Program-made: the position numbers and the translations under genes
Assembly (NCBI RefSeq): GCF_030519355.1
Contig: NZ_JAUMKC010000012.1
Span: forward strand, 1-64,000
Length of the DNA stretch: 64,000 nt
From: Mucilaginibacter sp. L3T2-6
GTDB lineage: Bacteria; Bacteroidota; Bacteroidia; Sphingobacteriales; Sphingobacteriaceae
Reading direction: 5' to 3'
Shown here: positions 53,408 through 62,053 of the stretch, in pieces
Position numbering within the stretch: position 1 is the first letter of the stretch
Layout: every line of letters starts with the position of its first letter
The notes under the pieces: model-generated
What the model was told of the DNA's origin: nothing
What the model saw: only the letters and a program-made list of their open reading frames with translations
Databases searched by the model: none

Positions 53408-53497
53408 ATGCCCAGCGGTAAAAAACGTAAAAGACACAAAATGGCTACCCACAAACGTAAAAAGCGTTTGAGAAAAAACAGACATAAGAAAAAATAA
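53408..53497 (+). CDS. 29-residue basic peptide, AURKAIP1/COX24 (mS38)-like ribosomal protein
   Basis: Only 29 codons, with composition dominated by Lys, Arg and His: it begins MPSGKKRKRHKMATHK and ends LRKNRHKKK. It matches a small family in Bacteroidota annotated as AURKAIP1/COX24 domain proteins, related to the basic tail of mitochondrial ribosomal protein mS38. A new small protein, bL38, was reported in the Flavobacterium johnsoniae ribosome; whether this is the same family I am not sure. It lies 25 bp after the TPR gene and 223 bp before RNase G. Its size makes it easy to miss. Confidence 0.8.
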   Translation: MPSGKKRKRHKMATHKRKKRLRKNRHKKK

Positions 53498-53510
53498 GCG
53501 GCGTTGCTTA

Positions 53511-53600
53511 TAAGTCGATAGTCTTTAGGCGTCAGTCTAAAGTCTATTTTTATTTTCCTGATTTTGGACTCAGGACTACGAATTGAGGACTATCGGCTCT
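53511..53600. repeat. AGTC-rich dispersed intergenic repeat, copy 4 (foldback)
   Basis: The left arm AAGTCGATAGTCTTTAGGCG, followed by TCAGTCTAAAGTCT, faces a right arm GGACTCAGGACTACGAATTG and AGGACTATCGGCT. The ends (GATAGTC / GACTATC) are complementary, so the RNA would fold back. Similar material lies at 4569, 21093 and 34776. Confidence 0.6.
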
Positions 53601-53720
53601 CCATGCACACGCGAATACCCCTTGCTTATATTTCCTGTTTAAATATAACAGGTGAAGTTGTTTTTTTACCCACTAATTAACGTGCGGTTACTGTAACCGC
53701 TTTAAGAAATGGAGTAGCAG

Positions 53721-55271
53721 TTGATAAAAGAATTAATTATCGATTCATCCCCCGGCGGGACTACCATTGCATTATTACAGGACAAACAACTCGTAGAACT
53801 TCACAAAGAGCAGATCAGCAACAATTATACTGTTGGTGATATTTATCTTGGCCGGATAAAAAAGATCATGCCGGGGCTAAATGCGGCCTTTGTTGACGTT
53901 GGCTATGAGAAAGATGCCTTTTTGCATTATCTTGATTTGGGGCCGCAGGTGCAAAGCCTGCTAAAGCTTACCAAACAAGTGCGTAGCGGGGGATATCAGT
54001 CAAAGCTTTTAGATAACTTTAAGCTTGACCCTGACATTAACAAGGGAGGTAAGATCTCTGAGTTATTGTCTAAAAATCAGCTCATACCGGTTCAGATAGC
54101 TAAAGAGCCTATATCCACCAAAGGCCCGCGTTTAAGCTCTGATATATCTATAGCCGGACGTTACGTAGTATTGGTGCCTTTTTCGGAAGTTATTTCTATA
54201 TCTAAAAAGATAAAGAGCAACACCGAGCGTACCCGTTTGCGTAAAATTGTTGAAAGTATTAAGCCAAAGCATTTTGGCGTTATCATCCGCACTGTATCCG
54301 AAGGCAAAGGCGTTGCCGAGATGCAGAAGGACCTGCTTGATTTAATATCGAAGTGGGAATCATTTATTACACGTCTGCCATCTATCGAGCCTTCGAAAAA
54401 GGCGCTCGGTGAAATTGACCGCACATCAACTTTGCTGCGCGATATTTTGAACCCCGATTTCCAGCACATATATGTGAATGATAACAGCATGTATGAAGAG
54501 GTAAAATCGTATGTACACAATATATCGCCGGAGTTGGAGAACATCGTAAGGTTTCATAAAAACAGCTCGCCGATATTTGAGCATTACGGTATCGATAAAC
54601 AGATAAAAGGTGCATTTGGTAAAACGGTTAACCTGGCCGGAGGCGCTTACCTGGTTATTGAGCATACCGAAGCGCTTCACGTTATTGACGTAAACAGTGG
54701 TAACCGCACCGCCAACAAAGAAAACCAGGAAGAGAACGCTTTTCAGGTAAACAAGGAGGCAGCAAAAGAAATTGCCCGGCAGCTAAGGCTGCGCGATATG
54801 GGTGGTATTGTTGTTATCGACTTCATCGATATGCACAAGCCTGCTAACCGTAAGGATTTGTTCGATTACCTCCGTGCCGAAATGGCGCACGACCGGGCGA
54901 AGCATACCATCCTGCCACCAAGTAAATTCGGTTTGGTGCAAATTACACGCCAGCGTGTGCGCCCCGAGATGAACATTGTAACCAATGAGGTTTGCCCGGC
55001 GTGTAATGGTACCGGTACCATCAGGCCCACTATATTATTGCTTGATGACATCGAAACCAATTTCAATTACATTTTGGTTGAGCAAAACGAGAAGAACATA
55101 ACCCTTTGCGTTCACCCTTATATCGAAGCTTATATTAAAAAAGGCTTTATTAACCGCCAGATAAAATGGTTCCTGAAATACAATCAGTGGATAAAGGTTA
55201 AAAGCAACCCGAACTATCAGATTACCGAGTTTCATTTTTTCTCAGGCAAAGACGAGGAAATTAAACTTTGA
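53721..55271 (+). CDS. rng: Ribonuclease G/E family endoribonuclease
   Basis: A 516-residue RNase G-type enzyme without the long RNase E tail. The order is an S1 domain (about 36-125, DIYLGRIKKIMPGLNAAFVD), the catalytic domain with metal-binding Asp in LHVIDVNSGN and VVIDFIDMH, and the Zn-link VCPACNGTG. It processes 16S rRNA 5' ends and decays mRNA. It starts with TTG (MIKELIIDSSPGG), preceded by GGAG; no in-frame ATG gives a better start. It is the last gene of the HU-TPR-peptide group. Confidence 0.94.
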   Translation: MIKELIIDSSPGGTTIALLQDKQLVELHKEQISNNYTVGDIYLGRIKKIMPGLNAAFVDVGYEKDAFLHYLDLGPQVQSLLKLTKQVRSGGYQSKLLDNFKLDPDINKGGKISELLSKNQLIPVQIAKEPISTKGPRLSSDISIAGRYVVLVPFSEVISISKKIKSNTERTRLRKIVESIKPKHFGVIIRTVSEGKGVAEMQKDLLDLISKWESFITRLPSIEPSKKALGEIDRTSTLLRDILNPDFQHIYVNDNSMYEEVKSYVHNISPELENIVRFHKNSSPIFEHYGIDKQIKGAFGKTVNLAGGAYLVIEHTEALHVIDVNSGNRTANKENQEENAFQVNKEAAKEIARQLRLRDMGGIVVIDFIDMHKPANRKDLFDYLRAEMAHDRAKHTILPPSKFGLVQITRQRVRPEMNIVTNEVCPACNGTGTIRPTILLLDDIETNFNYILVEQNEKNITLCVHPYIEAYIKKGFINRQIKWFLKYNQWIKVKSNPNYQITEFHFFSGKDEEIKL

Positions 55272-55293
55272 TGTGCGGATAATGAATTACAGG

Positions 55294-55332
55294 ATGTGCA
55301 AATTTCGAAGGAGATTTGCACATTTTGTTTTA
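55294..55332 (+). terminator. Rho-independent terminator after RNase G
   Basis: A 10-bp stem, ATGTGCAAAT (55294-55303) and ATTTGCACAT (55314-55323), with a 10-nt loop and the tail TTTGTTTTA. It lies 23 bp after the RNase G stop. The rest of the 302-bp gap (to 55573) holds only the next promoter. Confidence 0.8.
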
Positions 55333-55545
55333 GGGGGAAGAAGAAGCAAAAGGGCGGGTTTAAGTTACAGGGCAGATGATCTGTTAACTTTAGAAGTATG
55401 GATGTCCGGCTTCCTGGCGGAAGACGCCATTCCATTGGAAATGTCGATAATATCAAGAATGTTTACCCGGTAGTAAACGAGGTAGACTGTACAGGAAATG
55501 ACGCCGTAATTAAGAATGAACAAGCCTGTTAAACATATTAATCGC

Positions 55546-55553
55546 TAATTTTG
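55546..55553 (+). promoter_or_regulatory. Promoter -7 box of the methionine aminopeptidase gene
   Basis: TAATTTTG matches TAnnTTTG and lies 20 bp before the ATG. No clear -33 TTG was found at the usual distance. Confidence 0.45.
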
Positions 55554-55573
55554 GCGCAGCTAAACACCCAAAA

Positions 55574-56338
55574 ATGTCAATATCAACAGAAAGTGAAAAA
55601 ATTGGTATGCAGCAGGCCAGTGATGCCGTAGCTATTACGCTCAGAAAAATGCGGGAGTACGCTAAACCCGGCATCTCTACCCGCGAGCTTGACGAATATG
55701 GCGGTGAATTGCTGGCACAGTTTGGTGCGCATTCGGCGCCAAAGCTCACCTACGATTTTCCAGGGTACACTTGTATCAGCATTAATGACGAGGTGGCGCA
55801 CGGCGTACCTTCGGCAGATAAAATTCTTAAGGAAGGCGACCTGGTAAATATCGATGTATCGGCGGAACTAGATGGCTACTGGGCCGATAACGGCGGCTCT
55901 TTTGTATTGGGAGAGGATATCCACGGACATGGCAAACTGGTACAGGCGTCGAAAGATATACTAAAGAAAGCGATCAGCAACATTAAAGGCGGTGTAAGGA
56001 TATCGGAAATAGGCCGGTTAATTGAGACGGAAGCCAAAAAAGCCGGGTATACAGTTATAAAAAACTTAACCGGGCATGGCGTTGGCCGAAGCCTTCACGA
56101 GGAGCCGCACGAAATTGCCAATTACTGCGACCGGTATAATGTTACGCGTTTCAAAAAGAATTCGGTAGTAGCGATAGAAACATTCATCTCAACACGGTCG
56201 ACTATCGCTGATACACAGGAAGACGGCTGGACGCTAAGCGGTAATAAAGGAGGTTTTGTTGCGCAGCATGAGCATACAATTATAGTAACCGGGGGCGATC
56301 CCGAGATACTTACGTCGCAAAATGGTATTTGGGAATAA
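55574..56338 (+). CDS. map: Type I methionine aminopeptidase
   Basis: A 254-residue metalloenzyme that removes N-terminal Met from new proteins. All five metal ligands are visible: Asp94 and Asp105 (NIDVSAELDGYWADNGG), His168 (LTGHGVGRSLHEEPH), Glu202 (VAIETFIS) and Glu233 (AQHEHTIIV). Substrate His79 lies in NDEVAHGVPS. Length is standard for type I. In Bacteroidota the core map copy usually sits in the ribosomal-protein cluster, so this may be a second copy; the window cannot settle that. Confidence 0.95.
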   Translation: MSISTESEKIGMQQASDAVAITLRKMREYAKPGISTRELDEYGGELLAQFGAHSAPKLTYDFPGYTCISINDEVAHGVPSADKILKEGDLVNIDVSAELDGYWADNGGSFVLGEDIHGHGKLVQASKDILKKAISNIKGGVRISEIGRLIETEAKKAGYTVIKNLTGHGVGRSLHEEPHEIANYCDRYNVTRFKKNSVVAIETFISTRSTIADTQEDGWTLSGNKGGFVAQHEHTIIVTGGDPEILTSQNGIWE

Positions 56339-56426
56339 ATCTTCAATACCGGGGTATGATAACCTTCTCCCTTGATTTTTGAACGTCTTTATACTTTTAA
56401 CCGGTAAAAGAATTTTTGTAAAGCAA

Positions 56427-57008
56427 ATGGATAAAGCTCGTTTAATTCGTTTTATTCAACAAGTGCTGCCGATGAGTCCGGCCAGGCTTGCATTGATCGT
56501 CGAAAAATTCAAGCCGATGAAAATTAGCAGGAATGGTTTTCTCCTGAGAGCAGGTGCGATTTGCAGTCAATCTCATTTCATCGATAGCGGTATCGTAAGG
56601 GCCTATACCTATGACCTTGAAGGTAATGAAGTAACGACCGCATTTTATACACAAGACACTTTCGCAAGCGATATGCTCTCGTTTTTTAAAAGAAATGCTG
56701 CGAAAGAATATCTGCAGGCCGTTACCGACTGTGAAACATGGTTTATAACTTATGGGGATATGCAGGAGAGTTTTCATGCCATCCCCGAGTTTCGTGAGTA
56801 TGGACGTCTGAACATAGTAAATCAATACAATATCCTGAAGGAAAGGATGCTGTCGGCGCTGCAGGAAACCGCGGAGCAGCGATACGTTAACTTAATTAAT
56901 TCAAGCCCCGAAATTTTTCAAAACGTACCTTTAAAATATATTGCCTCATACCTCGGCATCACCGACACTTCGCTAAGCAGGATCAGGAAGGATTTTGCCA
57001 GGAAGTAG
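56427..57008 (+). CDS. Crp/Fnr-family regulator
   Basis: A 193-residue regulator related to the one at 43129. A cNMP-binding-like beta-roll (FLLRAGAICSQSHFIDSGIV) is followed by a C-terminal helix-turn-helix (LKYIASYLGITDTSLSRIRK). The ATG at 56427 (MDKARL) is preferred to a TTG at 56379. It lies 78 bp before a membrane-protein gene that may be its target. The effector is unknown. Confidence 0.88.
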   Translation: MDKARLIRFIQQVLPMSPARLALIVEKFKPMKISRNGFLLRAGAICSQSHFIDSGIVRAYTYDLEGNEVTTAFYTQDTFASDMLSFFKRNAAKEYLQAVTDCETWFITYGDMQESFHAIPEFREYGRLNIVNQYNILKERMLSALQETAEQRYVNLINSSPEIFQNVPLKYIASYLGITDTSLSRIRKDFARK

Positions 57009-57086
57009 CCATTATCGATTTCTTGCCATTTGCGAAGTGTAAGCGCCGGGATTTGATTTTCCTTTGTTGTATTAAAACTACATCAA

Positions 57087-57818
57087 ATGGCAAATCACTT
57101 ATCAGGCATGCCCCTTTGGGCAGTCTTACTATTCTTAGCGACCTTTCTTTATTCTATATTCTTTATTACCAAACCGGTTAAGCGGGCTGCGCTGGATGCG
57201 GGCCTCACGCCGCAAAAATCGAAGCGTATACAAATTGGTATTTTTATTTTTTACCTGGTGTACCTGGCGTATGTTTCGGTACTTTCATTAAAGGGTACAT
57301 TCGATGTGAATTCATTACCGCCCAGGGTAATGGTTTGGGCCGGTATGCCCTTGCTGCTCATCCTATTTGTTTTTGTCGGAAATACAAGGCTGTTTAAAAA
57401 GCTGCTCAGGGCAATTACATTGGATTCGCTGATCGCCTTACATATATTCAGGTTACTCGGGATATTTTTTATTCTTATCTATTTTTATCACCTGCTCCCT
57501 GCAAGGTTTGCCTTTGCGGCCGGCCTTGGGGATATCATTACCGCAATTTTGGCAATCCCTGTAGCAAGGATAGTTGTAAAGAAAAACCCATGGCGCGAAG
57601 CCGCCGTTTATGCCTGGAATATTTTTGGTATACTGGACATAATTGATCTGCTGATAATCGCCGTTATTACCGGTGCAAATGGAAACCTTAGAGAGATGAC
57701 CGTGTTTCCGTTCGTGTGGTTCCCGGCCTTTGCACCCGCTACTATTTTATTTTTACATGCGGCAGTGTTCAGGAAATTAAGCCAGTTAAAAGATATCGAA
57801 AATGGTAATAAAAAGTGA
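57087..57818 (+). CDS. Polytopic membrane protein of unknown function
   Basis: A 243-residue protein with about seven hydrophobic segments (10-28, 48-68, 86-104, 120-135, 142-160, 172-195 and 205-225). I recognise no family or catalytic motif. It follows a Crp-like regulator by 78 bp on the same strand, a pairing that suggests co-regulation. Confidence 0.65.
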   Translation: MANHLSGMPLWAVLLFLATFLYSIFFITKPVKRAALDAGLTPQKSKRIQIGIFIFYLVYLAYVSVLSLKGTFDVNSLPPRVMVWAGMPLLLILFVFVGNTRLFKKLLRAITLDSLIALHIFRLLGIFFILIYFYHLLPARFAFAAGLGDIITAILAIPVARIVVKKNPWREAAVYAWNIFGILDIIDLLIIAVITGANGNLREMTVFPFVWFPAFAPATILFLHAAVFRKLSQLKDIENGNKK

Positions 57819-57996
57819 CGATCTGACCATTTCATCTGGACGGGGGTGAGACGTTTATTGCATATTTTTTACTCTGATAAATTTATCGGGATGTTCGCAA
57901 AACCAATTGATTTGCTTATATCAATATCTTCACTTTAAAAAATTTTGAAACATAAAAATTATGTCACATCTTTAGCTAACCCAATTTAAACGTATT

Positions 57997-58545
57997 TTGA
58001 AAAAGCTTATCGCCATTACACTTTTGGTGAGTCACCTGTTCAGCACAGGCGGGTATGTGGCTTTTTATAAATACCTGCAATACCGCTCGGAAGTTTTCTT
58101 TAACGAGCAGACCGCACAAAACAAATACAATAAAAACGACCTGGTTGAGGTAAAAATACCAGTAGATATTCCTGGTATAAACGACTGGACGGCCTATGAA
58201 AACGTAAGCGGCACGGTTCAGTTTGAGGAGGCCAGCTATAATTACGTTAAAATGAAAATGACGCGGCATGCCATTTACCTGATGTGTGTACCGAACTACG
58301 AAACCACTATTTACTCAACCAGTAACGTCATAGTAGCTAAAAATATCAAGGATATACCTGTGCCTAAAAAGAACCATGTGCCTTTTTTGAAACTGAACCT
58401 TAATGAAAAAGCGCAATTCTTTTTTCAGCAATTCTCATTCAATATTCCTGTACGGTACCTGAGTATAAATATTTTGCAACGCTCTGACGACCTTTTGTCG
58501 GTCCCTCTGCAGATACCCGAACAGCCGCCTAAATTCAGCTGCTAA
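57997..58545 (+). CDS. Small membrane or secreted protein of unknown function
   Basis: A 182-residue protein with an N-terminal hydrophobic segment (KKLIAITLLVSHLFSTGGYV) and a beta-rich C-terminal part (VEVKIPVDIPGINDWTAYEN) ending PPKFSC. No family recognised. The start codon is TTG, giving the usual MKKL signal beginning. It is followed after 146 bp by the AhpD/TonB receptor/MFS group on the same strand and may act with it. Confidence 0.6.
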   Translation: MKKLIAITLLVSHLFSTGGYVAFYKYLQYRSEVFFNEQTAQNKYNKNDLVEVKIPVDIPGINDWTAYENVSGTVQFEEASYNYVKMKMTRHAIYLMCVPNYETTIYSTSNVIVAKNIKDIPVPKKNHVPFLKLNLNEKAQFFFQQFSFNIPVRYLSINILQRSDDLLSVPLQIPEQPPKFSC

Positions 58546-58691
58546 ACTCCCTGTTTTATTGTTAACCCGGAAGGTGCATCGCGTGGTGCTTCTTTCTGAT
58601 CCATTAATTTGGTTTTTCTGTTATTTATGCGATAGCTTATAACCAAGCGGCAGTACCTCCCGGTTATTATTCCAACTTATTTATTTTAACA

Positions 58692-59252
58692 ATGCCACAC
58701 ATAGCAGTTGAAGAACACCTGCCGGGTATTACCGGCTTATTAGAATACCGTAAGGATACCGCTCAGCCTATACGTGAACTTACACAGATTTTACTGCGCG
58801 GCCAGTCGACACTTACAGAAGGCGAACGCGAATTGATTGCCACTGTAACCTCAAACGGTAACCAATGCCGGTTCTGCACCGCTGCACATACTGCCGCTGC
58901 AGACATTTTTTTGGATGAAAACAAAACCAGTTCCTGCGTAAAAACCGACATTGAATCAGCGCCTGTCAGCGAAAAAATGAAAGCACTGCTGGTGATAGCC
59001 GACAAAGTGCGTGAAAGCGGAAAGTCGGTCAAGCCGGAGCATATTGCACGCGCTAAAGCGGCCGGCGCTACAGACCTGGAAATTCATGACACGGTGCTTA
59101 TTTCGGCTCTCTTTTGCCTGTATAACCGCTACGTAGACGGACTGGCGACTGCTTTACCCGATAATCCAACCTTTTTCGGCTACCTGGCCGAGCGCTTGAA
59201 AAATCATGGTTATATGCGCCTTCCGCAAGGTTACGATCATTTAAAAAAATAA
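58692..59252 (+). CDS. AhpD-like / carboxymuconolactone decarboxylase-family protein, paralog 1
   Basis: A 186-residue helical protein with the AhpD redox motif: Glu45 and Glu47 (EGERELIA), Cys59-x2-Cys62 and His66 (NQCRFCTAAH). Members reduce peroxides through a CxxC disulphide cycle and are often annotated as peroxidase-related enzymes. The opening MPHIAVEEHLPGITG is shared with the genes at 63378 and 63947. It starts the group AhpD-like, TonB receptor, MFS, AhpD-like, AhpD-like, 31 bp before the receptor gene. Confidence 0.87.
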   Translation: MPHIAVEEHLPGITGLLEYRKDTAQPIRELTQILLRGQSTLTEGERELIATVTSNGNQCRFCTAAHTAAADIFLDENKTSSCVKTDIESAPVSEKMKALLVIADKVRESGKSVKPEHIARAKAAGATDLEIHDTVLISALFCLYNRYVDGLATALPDNPTFFGYLAERLKNHGYMRLPQGYDHLKK

Positions 59253-59283
59253 CAATAATTGTTAACTCAGTCAAAAATTCACA

Positions 59284-62052
59284 ATGAAAAAACTTCTCCT
59301 GATATTATTACTATTGAGCTGCATAAAACTTTACGCGCAGCAAGCCCGAATAACGGGCACCGTAACCGATTCGCTCAGCAATACGCCCGTAAATGGCGCG
59401 AGTATTACCGTAAAAGGTAAAATTGCAGGCACCATTACCGATTCGAAAGGCAACTTCAGTCTGAACGCCGGCCAGCTTAAGTTTCCATTGATTTTACAGG
59501 TAACCAATGTTGGTTATGCTGATAAATTAGTTACTGTAACCAGCGCCGGCCAAACGGTAAATATAAGCCTGAAGCAGGTAGCTGTAGCGTTGAACGAGGT
59601 GGTTACCGCTGCTACAAGGGTAAACCAAAGTATCCTGGCCTCGCCGGTGAGTATCGAAAAAATGAACCAGAAAGCTATTCGCGAAAATCCATCATTTAAT
59701 TTTTACGATGGCCTGCAATCGCTTAAGGGCATGGAAGCCATTACCAGCAGTATTACCTACAAACAGGTAAATACCCGCGGCTTTAACAATACCGGCAATT
59801 CGCGCTTTTTGCAGCTGGTAGATGGCGTCGACAACCAAACTCCCGGCCTCAACTTCGCCGTTGGGAACCTGTTTGGCGCCTCTGATATAGATATAGAAAG
59901 TGTGGAAGTTGTCCCCGGTGCAGCATCTGCGCTTTACGGTCCGATGGCATTCAACGGGGCTTTGCTAATGCATACCAAAGATGCTTTTGACTACCAGGGC
60001 TTAACATTGGCAGCGAAGTCGGGTGTTAATCACATTGGCGAATCAGGCGTTGGTGCCAAGGGAATTTATGATTTTGCTCTACGTTATGCTAAGGCTTTCA
60101 ATAATAAATTCGCCTTTAAAATGAATGCGTCGTACCTGCGCGGTACCGACTGGTATGCCAACAACTATACCGATATCAGTGCCTCTACGCCTCCCGCACA
60201 GCGCGGCCCTGATAACCCTGGCCGCGACGCTTTGAATATTTATGGCGACGAAGTAAACAAAACCTTGCCCGGCATTGGTTTGGTTTCAAGGACCGGCTAC
60301 GAGGAAAAAGACCTGATGAACTATGGCGTTTACAGCCTGAAGCTGAACGGTGCTTTGGAGTATAAGTTTAATAATAGCCTGGAAGCCACTTATCAATATA
60401 ACTACGGCCGCGGAACCGCCAGCTACACCGGTAGCAGCCGTTTTGATCTGAATAACTTTGTGCTGCAAACGCACCGAATTGAATTAAAAGGCAGCAATTT
60501 TTTTGTAAGAGGATATTCGGTAGCCGAGAACTCCCACGACTCCTATAACACCCGCTCATTGGCCCAATTCATCAACCGCGACTGGGTGCAGGATATGAAC
60601 GGCAACGTGGTAAGCCCCGATCAGGCCGACAACATGTGGTTTACTCGTTATCAGAATGCTTACAATGGCACGGTAAACGGAGTAACCGGCCACGATAATG
60701 CAGCCGCCCGCGCATTTGCCGACCAGGGGCGTTTTTTGCCGGGAACAGCACAGTTTAACCAGGCCAAGGATGCTTCGGTACACAATTATGGCCTTAGCGG
60801 AGCAGGGGTGTTCAGTAATAGTAAGTTTTATCACGCTGAAGGTCAGTACGATTTCAGCAGCGCTATAAAAGTATTCGATTTGCAGGTTGGCGGCAGCTTC
60901 CGCGATTACGATATGTTTACGAACGGAAGCTTGTTTGATGATAAAAACAAAAAGATCACCATACAGGAATACGGTACTTATGCCCAGGCCGGAAAAAAAC
61001 TGATTGATGATCAGCTGAGCCTCTTGGCATCCGTCCGTTATGATAAGAATGAGAACTTTGAGGGCAGCTTTACGCCACGTTTCTCTGCTGTTTACAGTGC
61101 CGACAAAAAGAATTACTTCCGTGCATCCTACCAGACAGGCTTCCGAAACCCAACCCCGGTTGACCAGTTTATCCATCTTAACGTAGGACCTATTACTATC
61201 CTGGGTGGCGCGCCTGCTAATAGCAAAGACCTGAATGTTTATTCAAATTCGTTTACTGCGGCCTCGGTAAGCAAGTTCGGCGCTGCATTTGGCGCAGCGG
61301 TACAGGGAGGTGCATCTTTTCCGCAGGCCGTTGCCCAAAACAAAGATCTGTTGCAAAAGGCAACTGTAGCCTACATCAAGCCTGAAAAACAAAAGGCATT
61401 CGAGTTAGGCTATAAAAGCTTTATTGAAGATAAATTGCTGATAGATGTAAACTATTATTACAGCAGCTATACTAACTTTATTCTGAATACGGTAGTCATC
61501 AATCCGCAGGATGCCATCTTTGGTGCTGATGGCAAGGTTAATCCGGATGCGGCTGCCGATATTCCGGGTGGCAAAATTCACGCCTATCAGTTGTATACCA
61601 ACTCAACCGATAAGGTATCTGAACAGGGCGCCGGCGCAGGTTTAACCTACCTGTTCCAACGCGGGTACACGGCCGGCGCCAATGTAACATTATCGGTGTT
61701 CAATCTTGGCTCCGCCAACCAAAACAACGTGGCGGCCTTTAACACCCCTAAATGGAGCGGCAACTTCACCTTTGGCAACAGCAACTTTAGCAACGGGTAT
61801 GGCTTTAACCTTAACTGGCACTGGCAAAGTGCGTTCGATTGGTACGGAACCTTCAATGCCAATAATCCGGGTCGTATAGCTGCTTACTCGATGGTTGATT
61901 TGCAGGTAAACAAAAAGCTGCCAAAAATCGGCGCTACAATTAAGCTCGGTGGCAGCAACATCTTTAACAACCGCGTTTACCAGGCTTATGGCTCGCCTGC
62001 TGTCGGCGCTATTTATTATTTAGGAATAACCTTCGATAACTTATTGAAATAA
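59284..62052 (+). CDS. TonB-dependent outer membrane receptor
   Basis: A 922-residue receptor with signal peptide (ending KLYAQ), CarboxypepD_reg-like domain (about 22-105), plug (about 115-235, VNTRGFNNTGNSRFLQLVDG and IESVEVVPGAASALYGPMAF) and a 22-strand barrel ending YYLGITFDNLLK. It has no SusD partner, so it is a siderophore/cofactor-type rather than SusC-type receptor. It sits 1 bp before an MFS transporter gene, suggesting one import route across both membranes. Ligand unknown. Confidence 0.93.
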   Translation: MKKLLLILLLLSCIKLYAQQARITGTVTDSLSNTPVNGASITVKGKIAGTITDSKGNFSLNAGQLKFPLILQVTNVGYADKLVTVTSAGQTVNISLKQVAVALNEVVTAATRVNQSILASPVSIEKMNQKAIRENPSFNFYDGLQSLKGMEAITSSITYKQVNTRGFNNTGNSRFLQLVDGVDNQTPGLNFAVGNLFGASDIDIESVEVVPGAASALYGPMAFNGALLMHTKDAFDYQGLTLAAKSGVNHIGESGVGAKGIYDFALRYAKAFNNKFAFKMNASYLRGTDWYANNYTDISASTPPAQRGPDNPGRDALNIYGDEVNKTLPGIGLVSRTGYEEKDLMNYGVYSLKLNGALEYKFNNSLEATYQYNYGRGTASYTGSSRFDLNNFVLQTHRIELKGSNFFVRGYSVAENSHDSYNTRSLAQFINRDWVQDMNGNVVSPDQADNMWFTRYQNAYNGTVNGVTGHDNAAARAFADQGRFLPGTAQFNQAKDASVHNYGLSGAGVFSNSKFYHAEGQYDFSSAIKVFDLQVGGSFRDYDMFTNGSLFDDKNKKITIQEYGTYAQAGKKLIDDQLSLLASVRYDKNENFEGSFTPRFSAVYSADKKNYFRASYQTGFRNPTPVDQFIHLNVGPITILGGAPANSKDLNVYSNSFTAASVSKFGAAFGAAVQGGASFPQAVAQNKDLLQKATVAYIKPEKQKAFELGYKSFIEDKLLIDVNYYYSSYTNFILNTVVINPQDAIFGADGKVNPDAAADIPGGKIHAYQLYTNSTDKVSEQGAGAGLTYLFQRGYTAGANVTLSVFNLGSANQNNVAAFNTPKWSGNFTFGNSNFSNGYGFNLNWHWQSAFDWYGTFNANNPGRIAAYSMVDLQVNKKLPKIGATIKLGGSNIFNNRVYQAYGSPAVGAIYYLGITFDNLLK

Positions 62053-62053
62053 C

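Noticed and set aside
60556..61176. 206-codon minus-strand open frame opposite the TonB receptor gene
   Set aside because: Antisense to a clear receptor barrel; composition reflects the codon bias of the real gene.
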